A stretch of 64,000 bases of DNA, taken from NCBI GenBank assembly GCA_947179485.1, contig OX359245.1:52253067-52317066 (forward strand). The letters are read 5' to 3'. Below are positions 45,039-55,610 of the stretch, in pieces. A model generated the notes under the pieces. It did not search any database, was not told where the DNA came from, and worked only from the letters and a program-made list of their open reading frames with translations. This DNA comes from Allacma fusca. Taxonomy: Eukaryota; Arthropoda; Collembola; Symphypleona; Sminthuridae. The first letter of the stretch is position 1. Every line of letters begins with the position of its first letter. The position numbers and the translations under genes were made by a program.

Positions 45039-47675
45039 ATGTCTCGCGAAATAAAACTCATCAGACTAGTGAAGTTAGAGTCACATAGTGAATTCATCCG
45101 CTACAAGAATACTAACTATATTGCCATATTACTCCATAACGCTCAACGTGTTGAGCTCACTCCGGAAGACCAGGCACACGCCATACAGAAATACTCTCAT
45201 TTGAGTGTAGAACGAGCACTCTACCAATACCGATTCTATAAACTCTTCAAGCTGAAATTACCGTATTATCAAAACCCGGACATTCAACCTGAGGAAGTTC
45301 CTGAAGGCGCCCTTACAGTCCTCTACCAAAAACGAAGCCGGATTCCTTGTTCAACCAGCACCTCAACCACGCTGTCTGAGACAACTGTAATTCCCGTACC
45401 GGACGACACACGAGCTCAAACTCCACCGAGCACGGACGGAGAAAATACCGAGGGCCCGACTCCCGAACCACCAACAACGCCCGACGACTTCAGGTCATTT
45501 AACCCGTCTCGAACTTCCACACCCGCCATCTCTACTGGACCACATGATCCTGATAACAATTTGGCCGTTACAACAGAAACTGTAAGAGAAAATTTTAATT
45601 TTTCTGAGCATACTATCATAGCCACCCCAACCGCCACGAATTCCCAACCTGCGTCCACTCGTCTGTTCAACAACCACAATTATTTCGAGGAAGTTGCCCA
45701 GCAACTTGTAGACAGAATCCAATCAAAACAACAGCGGGATCGCTCCGGAACCAGTATTGTCAATTACCCCTATTATCAACAACTTTTGGGAGACCTCAAC
45801 TTAACGACAGCGTTAACACCCGACCTTAGCTTCCTAAACACCCGAGCAAGTTTCCACCGTATTGTTGCAAGAATCATTACCATCTTTCGAAATTGGCAAA
45901 CCCACAGTACCGAACACACGTCATTAATAGAAGAACTACATGACATTCAAGAATCCTTGTTAGCTACGGATCTCCTCACCACCGTCACTACATCCACAGC
46001 AATCCCCACAACTTCTACTGCAACTGCATCTCATTCTTTTCTCTCTAATCCTATTCCTGCGTCTTCCGCTCCACAATTTTATAGTCTGATCCCTCTCACT
46101 AATTCTTGGTCAGAAAGGCTCAAAACTTTGAAAAGACAAAACCAAGATATTACCCACCAACTAACCTTAGCCTATTACCTAAGTCTTGTAGATGAGAATA
46201 ACCTGATCAATAAGGTCACTCTTTCCAACTTCCCTTTCACATCTCCGGACGCCTATCGTGAAGCAATTTTTCTATTGCCACAAGAATTTATCTCTGAAGC
46301 GACCCGTCAACACCCAAACCTTCTATCTATCCCACCATCCTCCTTTCCTGAAAATCCTCAATCAAATCCTCACCAAAACGCTACCACTCCTGATATTGAT
46401 CCTGACGAACCCACAACTATCATTCCTAACGACGATAATCCACTTTATAATATTCACATAACACCTCCTCCTGCGTCACACATTGACATTGATTCCGATT
46501 CCGACTCCGAATCCCTTCATTTCACGACAGCCTCTAATAGTGTTTCCTCATCTCACACTTCATCTCGAGCCTCATCTCCAACTCCATCCATTTCTCCTAT
46601 TCCTCCTCCCGTTGCACCTCAACCCATCATGAACAATAACAGATTCCTACTTGATAAACCAAAATTTTCTCCTTCTGAGCTCTCCTCTGACAATCTTAGA
46701 AAGTTCTTCACACGTTGTAATTCCTTCTTTGCAACATTCAATGCTGATGACGCTACCAAGAAAGCATACATTCAACATCAAATATCCGATGCCTCTCCAA
46801 CCGGAAAAAATTATCTTGACCATTACTGTGACTTAAGATCTACACAACGTAAAACCTATGCCCAATTCTGTGATGACATCCTCAACAACATTCCAAAAGA
46901 TGTACCAGACAGTAAAACAAAAATACTCAATGCTCTCTCCATGACGAAATACGCCACGGAAACTGCAACCATGTTTGCGCTAAGAGTAAAGGCTGCAGCT
47001 GGTTCCGACTGGAACAATTTTCCAGAAACTACAGCAGTGGAATCCATCCGAGAAAAATTGGACCCTACAGTCAAAATCTTTCTTCAGCGGCACAATGCAA
47101 AAATCCGTAATTTTGCCCATTTACTGGATGGTCTCAAGGCATACGAAACGTGTGCACCTCAAAGCCCACAAGAGCAAGCTACTGCTACTCCACAGCTTCC
47201 ATCAAGTTTGGCTGACAAGCTCGACGCCGTTCTAGACAGGCTCGACAAATTGGAAACTACAAATACAGCTATAATGGCTGTCTCCAACCAGATGCACCAA
47301 CCCAGACGACAGTACTCATCCAACTTTGCACAAGGACAAAATTCCAATCCTTCAAATCCTATAGTATGCTACAGATGCAACAAGTCTGGCCATATAGGTA
47401 GACAATGCCCTACCATTAATGCCCAACAAGGACAGACAACTGCCTCTACAGTTATTTGTGAACGATGCTCAAGACCCGGCCATCAGACAAAATTTTGTCG
47501 CCAGCATTTACCCATGCACTACAACGAATATGGTAAATATCTTGCTGCCAGACGACAACAACGAGAACAACAAAGTCAGAATTTAAACTCGCCAGGGCAG
47601 GCTGCCCTAGGCCTGCCCACAAGCAACTTACGAGCATTGCCAGCTCCAGAAACTCAAGCCTCCAACCGACATTAA
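45039..47675 (+). CDS. gag: Element 2 Gag (878 aa)
   Basis: ATG at 45039 (MSREIKLIRLVK) is chosen over an upstream non-ATG opening because it aligns with element 1 Gag and yields the same 878-aa length. Layout matches element 1: basic N-terminus (HLSVERALYQYRFYKLFK), long Ser/Thr/Pro/Asp-rich region, capsid-like domain (RKTYAQFCDDILNNIP), and two CCHC knuckles, CYRCNKSGHIGRQC (~776) and CERCSRPGHQTKFC (~806). Gag forms the particle and packages element RNA. The slippery site lies at codons Asn-Leu-Asn near the end. Confidence 0.93.
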   Translation: MSREIKLIRLVKLESHSEFIRYKNTNYIAILLHNAQRVELTPEDQAHAIQKYSHLSVERALYQYRFYKLFKLKLPYYQNPDIQPEEVPEGALTVLYQKRSRIPCSTSTSTTLSETTVIPVPDDTRAQTPPSTDGENTEGPTPEPPTTPDDFRSFNPSRTSTPAISTGPHDPDNNLAVTTETVRENFNFSEHTIIATPTATNSQPASTRLFNNHNYFEEVAQQLVDRIQSKQQRDRSGTSIVNYPYYQQLLGDLNLTTALTPDLSFLNTRASFHRIVARIITIFRNWQTHSTEHTSLIEELHDIQESLLATDLLTTVTTSTAIPTTSTATASHSFLSNPIPASSAPQFYSLIPLTNSWSERLKTLKRQNQDITHQLTLAYYLSLVDENNLINKVTLSNFPFTSPDAYREAIFLLPQEFISEATRQHPNLLSIPPSSFPENPQSNPHQNATTPDIDPDEPTTIIPNDDNPLYNIHITPPPASHIDIDSDSDSESLHFTTASNSVSSSHTSSRASSPTPSISPIPPPVAPQPIMNNNRFLLDKPKFSPSELSSDNLRKFFTRCNSFFATFNADDATKKAYIQHQISDASPTGKNYLDHYCDLRSTQRKTYAQFCDDILNNIPKDVPDSKTKILNALSMTKYATETATMFALRVKAAAGSDWNNFPETTAVESIREKLDPTVKIFLQRHNAKIRNFAHLLDGLKAYETCAPQSPQEQATATPQLPSSLADKLDAVLDRLDKLETTNTAIMAVSNQMHQPRRQYSSNFAQGQNSNPSNPIVCYRCNKSGHIGRQCPTINAQQGQTTASTVICERCSRPGHQTKFCRQHLPMHYNEYGKYLAARRQQREQQSQNLNSPGQAALGLPTSNLRALPAPETQASNRH
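47582..47618 (+). promoter_or_regulatory. Gag-pol -1 ribosomal frameshift signal, element 2
   Basis: TTTAAAC (47582-47588) in gag phase T TTA AAC, spacer TCGCCA (6 nt), stem GGGCAGGC (47595-47602), loop TGCCCTAG, stem GCCTGCCC (47611-47618). The loop could alternatively pair with the 5' stem arm (AGGGCA/TGCCCT), giving a second fold. Spacer length, stem and slippery heptamer equal those of element 1. Confidence 0.85.
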
Positions 47676-47737
47676 TAATTCCCACCATCTCTACACTGTC
47701 GGCAACTCCAAAATCAATTCATTCCCTATCATGCTCA

Positions 47738-50700
47738 TTGAAAATCATCATCACTATCCAAGGCCACAAACTCCCGTGTCTCATCGACACAGGAGCTGCA
47801 GCATCACTTATTCATCCTTCATATGTACCACATGGATCCCGAATAATGCCGAGTACAATAAGGCTTGTAGACGCTAGTGGAAATCCCATGCAGAACAACG
47901 GCTTAACTCTCGTCAAATTCCAGATAGGTAATTGTACATTCAACCATCCCTTCATTGTAGCCCCATCGACTTCTCTCAACTGTATTTTAGGTACAGACTT
48001 TCTGTACTCGAAAAGTGGATTCATCATAAACACCACAGCAAATACACTCTGGAACAAATTCACGGGACACGTTCCCCTTATTCACACTCTTCTTCAACAT
48101 GACCAAGCCCTGCAAGACCAAAGTGACCTTCCAATTTCACTTCCAGAGTCTACTTTAACAAAAGAACCTATTTCCCAACAATCCTTGAACCTAATCTCGA
48201 CAGCAGCGAATGCTACGCTTCACCGATCCTTAGACAAAGAACAGGAAGTTCAGTCCGTTGATCCTCCTCTGACTCCTTCCAAGGAAACTTACACACCTTC
48301 TCGAACATCTGCCTCCACACAAACCCGTTCCACTTCTACAGAGAGCTCATCTCAAACCCTTTCCACAAGCAAGAATAAAACTTTACATGGAAATAAATAT
48401 TTCCGAAGACCACAGCAAACTACAGCAGATACTACCTCAGACGAGTCTGAGAAGGGATACTACCATAGGTCATCCAACCCAAACCGTCGTAGAATTTCCA
48501 CTTCTCGCAGAGCTACTATCAACACTATACCCACTTCTACATCATTCCGGTCTACTATACCTACCAAATCAACCACCTTTAAAACTCTTCCCATTTTGTG
48601 TATATCACACACCAAACCAAGTCATGTGCTACGAGTACAAGGAACTCAAACTATTGGCCCTAGGTCTCATGTTACACTTCCGACTTTTCATCCCTGCGAA
48701 GAACATATTCCAATGTATTTTCAACCTCACCCCTCTCTTTACAATGATTATCATGTTCTCGCTCCACACTCCATCCTGTCTCCCACTTCTAAATTTTTTC
48801 TTGTCACTAATCCCACCAATATTCCCGTCACCCTACCGGATGGCCTCGGTTTAGGTCACATAACTCCTTTAGACTATTATGACAACTCCATGACTCCCAT
48901 CCCAATCAACGCCATTGATAACTCCCAACTTGACAACGAAGTTGCCTCATTTAAAATTAACCCCGAGCTCAACACTGAAGATACAATCAAAATCAGGAAC
49001 TTACTCAAAGAATACCGTAGCTCCTTTGCATTTCACCCTAACGAACTAGGCAAATGTGACACCATCCCATTTAAAGTCGAATTGGAACACCAGAAAATTG
49101 TTGCTCACAAGGCTTATAAGACATCGGCCTTCCAGGACCAGATTATTAATGCCGAAGTACAGAAACTACTTCACAACAACATCATTGAACCATCCACGTC
49201 CCCCTTTACCAGTCCTGTAATTATTATCCTCAAAAAACCCAACGATGACGGCATTCGCAAACCCAGAATGGTCATTGACTTTCGGTCTTTAAATAAATTA
49301 ACAAAAGCCATGCATTGGCCCCTACCAAACATCGATGACATTTTACGGCGACTTCAAAACCAGAAGTACTTTAGCACTTTAGACCTTGCCCAGGGTTTCC
49401 ACCAAATTACAGTTGACAAAGATTCCCGTGAAAAGCTCAGCTTTATCACCAAGGACGGACAATTTCAATACCTCATGATGCCCTTCGGCACGAAAAACTC
49501 CCCATCCCATTTTTGCCGCCTTATAGATGTCATTTTATCGGATTTAAAATACACAACTGCGATGGCATACGTAGACGACATTGTCGTCGCCAGCCAGACG
49601 ATAGACGACCATATCAGCAAACTCAGAAAAATCTTTGACCGCTTCAATGAGCATAACTTAAAATTCGAACCTACTAAATGCAAATTTGGCTTTGAGAAAA
49701 TAAGTTTACTTGGATTTACGATTACATCCTACGGGATACAGCCCTACAATGAAAATCTAGCTGGAATAAGAAACATGCCACCTCCACATGATGTCAAATC
49801 AGTCCAGTCATTCTTAGGCATGGCCAACTTTTTTAGACGCTTCATCCCTCACTTTGCTCAAATTGCTTCCCCACTACGGCAACTAACAAGACACAATGTA
49901 CCCTTCGAATGGACACAAGAATGTCAACAAGCATTCGAGGCTTTGAAGAACCTTCTCATTTGTCAACCTGTACTAGCACACTATGATCCCAATAAACCTA
50001 CATTCCTATACACGGATGCATCTTTACTAGGTATCGGTGCCTATCTCACCCAGCTTCAACCGGACGGACACGAACACCCCATATATTTCCTCAGTAGAAA
50101 ATTGAATAAGTACGAACAAAAATACAATATCAGACTGCTAGAGTTATTAGCCATCACTTGGGCTACTATGAAACTAAAAGAATACCTCTTAGGCATTCCA
50201 TTCACCGTACGGACGGATCATCACTCCCTTTGTTATATTTTAAAAACAAAGGACAATTTGGATCCGAAACTTCAACGCCTCCAATTGTTACTCATGCCCT
50301 ATGACATTACCATACAATATGTTAAAGGCACTACACATCGCGTAGCTGATTGCCTCAGTCGCAACCCATTTGGGGAACCTGACCATTCCGAAACTGACAA
50401 TGATGCCTGCTTGTCCATTAATGCTATTAGCATTTCCACCCTCAAAGAAGAACAGATGAATGATCAAGCCATAGCGAAAATCATTACTAAACTCCCTACA
50501 ACTTGGAAGTTGAAATCAAAATATACACTAATTAACGGTATTTTATATAAATACAATTCCAAACAAGGTGAAACCTCCCTCATCGTAATTCCCAAACAAA
50601 TGGTCCCTGACATAATTCAAAAACATCACAATTCTGTGTGCCATATGGGCCACACAAAAACTTTACGGAAGCTACAAACTAGTTTTTACTGGAGGACCAT

Positions 50701-52198
50701 GTCCAAAGATGTCCATGCATTTATTCAATCCTGCCCCATCTGCCAGGAGCGCAAAACTCCCAGAGGACAAAAACAACCTGGAGAATTCCAGTATATACCC
50801 ATCCCCCTCCGCCCATTTGAACGTGTTCAAATGGACATTCAGGGTCCCATCACAAATCAAGCCGGCCGCCCGAGATACATCATTACAGCTATCTGCTACT
50901 TGACTAAATTTTTAGTCACTGACGTCGTCCCCATAGCTGATGCTAAAACAATTGCGAATTTTATCTTGAATAAACTAGCCTGTTTATACTCCCTGCCTGA
51001 AATTATCCAAACAGATCAAGGCACAGAATTTAATAACTCAGTTCTCTCGGAATTATCCAAAATGTTCAACTTTAACATGCAATACTCAGCAGCATTCCAC
51101 CCTCAGAGCCAGGGGCTCGTGGAAAGGACCCACCAAACTCTAGGTGATGCCATAGCCATGTACACTGCCGAAGCTAAAACTGACTGGCCCTTAGCGCTCC
51201 CAGCTTTGACCTTTCATTTAAATAATACTCAACACACTTCTCATGGATACACCCCGTTCTTCCTTCTCCACGGATTCAATGCTCGAACTCCTCTTCGAAA
51301 TGCCTTCCCCACGTTTTCCCCTGAACACCAAAATATTCAAAATATGGACACACTATGGAAAACAACACATGATATTCTCACACGTCATCGAGAAAAATAT
51401 GCTGCCCGAGTTAACAAAAGTAAACGCACGGTTACATATGAAATCGGAGACAACGTGCTCTTGGAGCACACTGCCATCAAACCCGGCATTAGCTCCAAAC
51501 TTCTCCCTCGTTGGAGAGGCCCATTCAGCGTAATTGACATTCCGTCCGAAGTTAATTATACAATCCGGGGTTCCACTGGCACAACTATGAAAACAATGAC
51601 GGTACACGTTTCAAGACTCAAAAAGTATTATGCCAGACCAAACTGGTTACAACTGCCATCTTTATTGAATACAGCACATCAGGCTCCAAACCCAGAACCG
51701 TCCACACATTTACAAAATTTATCACAGGGAAATATTGCCTATACAGACCCTTTGACCTCACTTGACCCTGAAAAATTTACTAAGTATTTACAGGAAGAAA
51801 AATCGGGCGTGACCCCTCTAGGACCTCACGATCCCGAGGGCCCCGCCCAAACCCCTCCCCCTATGGAAGGCCCCCCTCCCCCAAGAGGTCACCTTCCCCC
51901 ATTGGAATCCAACCCTTCTAAAGAGTCAACACCTGACCTACCTACAATAATTGATCAATCTAAGGCACTATCAAATTATATTGAACCATTAAGTGCAAAT
52001 TTACAACAATCCGAATCAATTACACTGCCTACAAAAAGAATCAGAAGAACTCAACAACAAATTTTAGAAGAGGATTCACAAAAAATAGTACCCTCGGATT
52101 TTTACACTCGTAAAGATGAAGAATTCCGACGGTCAACACGACATAATATACAGGCAGTGGAAAATTTATTCCATTCAATGCTTGTTCACTGTTCCTAA
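47738..52198 (+). CDS. pol: Element 2 Pol polyprotein (PR-RT-RH-INT)
   Basis: The frame opens at or before the frameshift site, runs through the gag stop and ends at TAA 52196-52198. There is no ATG at 47738 itself (it is TTG), so it should be made as a Gag-Pol fusion. Domains: protease LIDTGAAASL; RT with MVIDFRSLN and AYVDDI (~610 from 47738); RNase H with YTDASLLGIGA (~759) and RTDHHSL; integrase zinc finger (HH..C.IC) and DDE residues in QMDIQGP, TDQGTEF and GLVERTHQ; GPY/F module LLPRWRGPF. A Pro-rich linker and the basic tail RRTQQQ...DFY...FRRSTR close the protein, as in element 1. No stops or frameshifts. Confidence 0.96.
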   Translation: MKIIITIQGHKLPCLIDTGAAASLIHPSYVPHGSRIMPSTIRLVDASGNPMQNNGLTLVKFQIGNCTFNHPFIVAPSTSLNCILGTDFLYSKSGFIINTTANTLWNKFTGHVPLIHTLLQHDQALQDQSDLPISLPESTLTKEPISQQSLNLISTAANATLHRSLDKEQEVQSVDPPLTPSKETYTPSRTSASTQTRSTSTESSSQTLSTSKNKTLHGNKYFRRPQQTTADTTSDESEKGYYHRSSNPNRRRISTSRRATINTIPTSTSFRSTIPTKSTTFKTLPILCISHTKPSHVLRVQGTQTIGPRSHVTLPTFHPCEEHIPMYFQPHPSLYNDYHVLAPHSILSPTSKFFLVTNPTNIPVTLPDGLGLGHITPLDYYDNSMTPIPINAIDNSQLDNEVASFKINPELNTEDTIKIRNLLKEYRSSFAFHPNELGKCDTIPFKVELEHQKIVAHKAYKTSAFQDQIINAEVQKLLHNNIIEPSTSPFTSPVIIILKKPNDDGIRKPRMVIDFRSLNKLTKAMHWPLPNIDDILRRLQNQKYFSTLDLAQGFHQITVDKDSREKLSFITKDGQFQYLMMPFGTKNSPSHFCRLIDVILSDLKYTTAMAYVDDIVVASQTIDDHISKLRKIFDRFNEHNLKFEPTKCKFGFEKISLLGFTITSYGIQPYNENLAGIRNMPPPHDVKSVQSFLGMANFFRRFIPHFAQIASPLRQLTRHNVPFEWTQECQQAFEALKNLLICQPVLAHYDPNKPTFLYTDASLLGIGAYLTQLQPDGHEHPIYFLSRKLNKYEQKYNIRLLELLAITWATMKLKEYLLGIPFTVRTDHHSLCYILKTKDNLDPKLQRLQLLLMPYDITIQYVKGTTHRVADCLSRNPFGEPDHSETDNDACLSINAISISTLKEEQMNDQAIAKIITKLPTTWKLKSKYTLINGILYKYNSKQGETSLIVIPKQMVPDIIQKHHNSVCHMGHTKTLRKLQTSFYWRTMSKDVHAFIQSCPICQERKTPRGQKQPGEFQYIPIPLRPFERVQMDIQGPITNQAGRPRYIITAICYLTKFLVTDVVPIADAKTIANFILNKLACLYSLPEIIQTDQGTEFNNSVLSELSKMFNFNMQYSAAFHPQSQGLVERTHQTLGDAIAMYTAEAKTDWPLALPALTFHLNNTQHTSHGYTPFFLLHGFNARTPLRNAFPTFSPEHQNIQNMDTLWKTTHDILTRHREKYAARVNKSKRTVTYEIGDNVLLEHTAIKPGISSKLLPRWRGPFSVIDIPSEVNYTIRGSTGTTMKTMTVHVSRLKKYYARPNWLQLPSLLNTAHQAPNPEPSTHLQNLSQGNIAYTDPLTSLDPEKFTKYLQEEKSGVTPLGPHDPEGPAQTPPPMEGPPPPRGHLPPLESNPSKESTPDLPTIIDQSKALSNYIEPLSANLQQSESITLPTKRIRRTQQQILEEDSQKIVPSDFYTRKDEEFRRSTRHNIQAVENLFHSMLVHCS

Positions 52199-53446
52199 AT
52201 TCAATCTGAGTTCAGAAAAATATTTTACTCAGATAAATATTGCCCAATATCAAAAGGAAAATTCTGGAATTCAAGAAAATCGCAGTCTCGGAAATTCATC
52301 TCAGCCCCAGATATAATGGTCTCAACCAACATTATTACAACACTCAAAATACCGTGCACGGGCAAAGGTTGCCGAGTACCGCGTAGCACTTCAACCGAAT
52401 AAACAATTAAAAAATTGACCCACAAGTACTGAGTGCTCATAATGCAAGAAAATCACATTATACCATGACCGGCGTCATAGATAAATTACCTGGATCTACA
52501 GACCGTAAGGGTACCAGCCTGCAGACCCTTCGCCCTATCCTAACAACTACTATCAATTTCACTTTTGCACTTTATCCATGAGCGATGAATTCAGAATCAC
52601 AAAATTGTTGTCACCCTGTAGAAATACAAAATACAGGATTAACATTTGATTGTCACAAGCTTACACTAATTCATGAATATTTTTGAGTTCTAGAAACAAT
52701 TTACATTCTGCAGAATTATCCTCTGAAAACTCCAGCTGAAGAAAACTCCACATCTCCTTCTCCCTGAATTAGCAGCTATAAAACTCTTGGATCCACAACG
52801 GCGCCTTCACATTTCATGAATCTGTTTAATATAATTATTCCTTATTGCTTTTAATTTTTACACACAATATACTCATTTATGCCGCTATTATAATACACAA
52901 CTTTAGTTACTCTGTTAACACTTACTCTATTTTTCCTTCAAGGCCTTCTATTTCCCCCGATACTTATAGAATTGATCACTCCAATATTTATCGGACCTTC
53001 CCATTCGAAACTCTAAAACACACACAAAATTTCTCTATTATATCTTTTTCACACTCACTCCCACTCATATTTTATGCTAAACTTCTTATACACACACAAA
53101 AATGTTTTTTACTCACCCTGTATAATCACTTTCTTGTATTTTGCTCTCCACAAATTATGGGGACATAATTTTCCCCTTCCTAGTGCAGTTTACGGCACCA
53201 AAATCGCTTTAAAATTGTATTTTCTATTGAATTTTTACAAGTTTGCAAGTATTCCCTATGTAAGAAATTTTTCCAACATGTCTACCTACAAAGAAGTCAC
53301 ACTCAAGTTCAAGACTACACAAGAAGGAAGAAACCGCTCTTCACCCACATTCGTTCGGAATGACTCGGAAAACATCACAAAAAATTGTAAAAAGTTAGAC
53401 AATCCATGTCCAATGATGTGGGCATCATTCTTTAAAACTTGTAGAT
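52199..53446 (+). other. Element 2, 3' region between pol and LTR
   Basis: 1.25 kb, AT-rich. It includes overlapping open frames at 52845-53168 and 53074-53469; the latter (131 codons) runs into the 3' LTR and is kept with about one change in element 3. No transmembrane-surface env architecture is recognised, so I do not call it env. Confidence 0.55.
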
Positions 53447-54008
53447 TGTTAAGCCCTTATTGGCTTTAGGAATGATTGTGAGCCATACAGTACCATATAA
53501 TAACATTGATGTACATATATGTCTGATTTCTGTTAATAATGCCCGAGTAAGGCATTAGGTACTTTTATCTGTTATTTCCCATTGGTTAAAATAATCTCTG
53601 GAATATTCCAGGAGGTTGGCACATAAGTGCCAGCCTCCGTATATAAACCCCAGCCTCTCTAGTCTCAGGGAGACGAGAGAATCCCGAGCCACAGACCAAG
53701 AAAGACCAAGAGACGCGTGTGAGTACAGGCAAACTATGTAACCTTTACATACGCACAATACAAGAATAAACTATATCCTGTGAGTAAATCTACTATCGTG
53801 CATAACGCACTTATTCCCACGACCGTCGTCTCATCTCTCACACACATCATCGTGTGCTCAGCCTGCTGCACATTCCCCCATCCACTATTTTTAACATTTC
53901 ATTCCTTCCTCATTTTAATCTCTCTCCTCTATTTCCTCTTTTCCCCTTTTTAATCCATTTCCTCATATCTGAGCTCTATTTCCTTCCTTAATCCATTCTT
54001 ACTTAACA
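53447..54008 (+). repeat. 3' LTR of element 2
   Basis: 562 bp, two apparent mismatches to the 5' LTR. No strong polypurine tract precedes it. Confidence 0.93.
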
Positions 54009-54020
54009 TTATATTTTACC

Positions 54021-54448
54021 GACATTATAATTATTATTAACTTTGTAAAAAATTGCGACAATTTTAAATTTATATTTAAGTATATGTAAGCTTGATGAAA
54101 TATACCATTGAAAACAATACTTTATTTTAATCGGAATTCAGTAAAAAATATTTGAATACCAATTCCGATTCCAAAAAATTTTTTTAATGCGATTTTGAAT
54201 TAAAATACTTCCTGGGAATTATTTGGAATTCCAATATGAATTAAAATCCTCAAATTTTCGAATATAATCCCGATTCCGATTCCAATACCGATTCCGATTC
54301 CCATCCTTGATATAAATACATACACATACAGACGTACAAGCACGAATCAGACAAAGTTTTATATATATATATATGTATATACGTTATTGAAAATCAATTA
54401 TTTTACATGCATTTACTTGCATGGTGCAAGCTTTCAGCGAATTGTACC
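54021..54448 (+). repeat. 428-bp direct duplication, right copy
   Basis: Copy of 43885-44312. It includes the right ~290 bp of the hAT-type MITE and the sequence up to TTGTACC. Unique DNA (ATAAGTCCTG) follows, presumably the original continuation of the target locus. Confidence 0.9.
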
Positions 54449-54544
54449 ATAAGTCCTGTAAATAAATATTAACTTTGCATTCGCTGAACTTGTAAAATAA
54501 ATTGGAGAAGATTAACATCCTTAAAATTTCAGTAATAAATTTAC

Positions 54545-54748
54545 CTGAGGAGCGATTGTGAATTTATGTCGTATATCATATGGAGACTCATTTTTGAAGC
54601 AACTTAACTTGATCAGAATCGCTCCCTGAGAGGTTTCCAAACATGGAGTACGTTCAAAATCAATGGTGATTTTCCTTATCCATTCTGACCAACTAATAAA
54701 CCCTGTTGGAAACTCAATTTTCACAGTCACACGCACGAAAATTGTTTG
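54545..54748 (-). CDS. Candidate internal exon of an unidentified gene
   Basis: An open stretch of up to 68 codons ends with a good donor, CCTCAG|GTAAAT, in phase 0. A possible acceptor, AACAGTAG, lies at its start. It encodes a mixed, protein-like sequence (EFPTGFISWSEWIRKITIDF, then FKNESPYDIRHKFTIAPQ) suggesting a beta-rich extracellular domain. I recognise no family. The adjacent minus-strand sequence up to about 55130 has protein-like pieces in shifted frames and may be further decayed exons. Confidence 0.3.
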
Positions 54749-55435
54749 CTACTGTTTATTTCAAGGCACTCCAGTACATTATTTCTCGAAATGTACACTG
54801 TGTCCATTTTCATATGCCGACGTTTGTTATTTGATTTGATAGGACTATGTATACTGCGCGTTGAAAATTTTGGACCAGATCAGGCAAAACTTTACACCCA
54901 TTCCTGGTCTCACTCAATGGGCACATAATTCCTTGAAGTATGCCCATACCTTTTCCAATTGTGGTAGAACCAATGATTCCTAGGCCCATTCGTGGATACA
55001 GAATTCGAAATGCTTTAGGTTCTTTTCCATTTTGTCAGCTAAGGTTAAAGACACGGTCCTGGGCAGTTTGTGCTCCCCGTAGCAAAACGTATATTGAATT
55101 CACAGCAATTCGCCCTAATTGTGTTCCCCCGTAAAGCTCATACATACATATTTATGTAAACCATGCAGCAAATTTGTATGTAAATCCATATTTTACAATA
55201 TTGTTAAAAAGTTATGTTATTTTCCAAAATAGTTCTGTGGCTGCATAATTTAATCTAATGTTTATACTGGAAACTTCAAAGTAAGTCACTATTAGGTATG
55301 TGATGTTTCTGAATGTACATTGGTAATGCCGTCTAATGTTGCTGAAGTAAAGAGAATTGTACTTTTATTAAGTGCTTTTGTAATAAAAGTGGCTCATAAT
55401 GGATAAAAGTTGTGTACTTATAAAAGCTCTGCTGT
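54749..55435. other. Intergenic, possible decayed exons
   Basis: No intact gene. Minus-strand pieces such as DKMEKNLKHF and YPRMGLGIIGSTT occur in different frames near 54920-55060. They could be remnants of the gene at 54545-54748 but are too broken to assign. Confidence 0.35.
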
Positions 55436-55610
55436 CCGGGGTTGGATATTGTCATATTGGAGTACGTGTTGGGTGTTTTCATGAAATGGAACTGGAATCT
55501 TCACCAGTGTAGATTTCAAGATTCAAGCAATAGAAGCGTCACTTCTATTAGCAACGTAGTTAATTGTAGTTTTTCCAGGGTTGTGCAGTATTTTCAAATA
55601 CTATGATAGA
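55436..55610 (+). pseudogene. 3' end relic of a 400-aa receptor gene
   Basis: The translation VGYCHIGVRVGCFHEMELES matches the end of copies B and C (VADVGIRVGSFHTMERES) and is then stopped by TAG, with further changes. The following GTAGTTTTTCCAGGGTTGTG is the same 3' UTR sequence as after copy B. Upstream exons are not recognisable. Confidence 0.8.

Larger units (their letters stand above)
44313..54008 (+). mobile_element. Complete Ty3/Gypsy LTR retrotransposon, element 2 (9696 bp)
   Basis: LTRs 44313-44874 and 53447-54008 are 562 bp each. I see two differences between them (AGCATC/ATCATC and ATCAATT/ATCCATT). Ends TGTT...AACA. Gag and pol are both intact. The proteins are clearly related to element 1 but the LTRs are unrelated, so this is a second family. 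Short target duplications are missing; a 428-bp duplication and a 12-bp filler stand in their place. Confidence 0.95.

Noticed and set aside
52199-53446. env gene in element 2
   Set aside because: No signal peptide, furin site, fusion peptide or transmembrane layout is visible.
54940-55134. 64-codon plus-strand frame
   Set aside because: No domain; the minus strand in the same place is more protein-like but broken.
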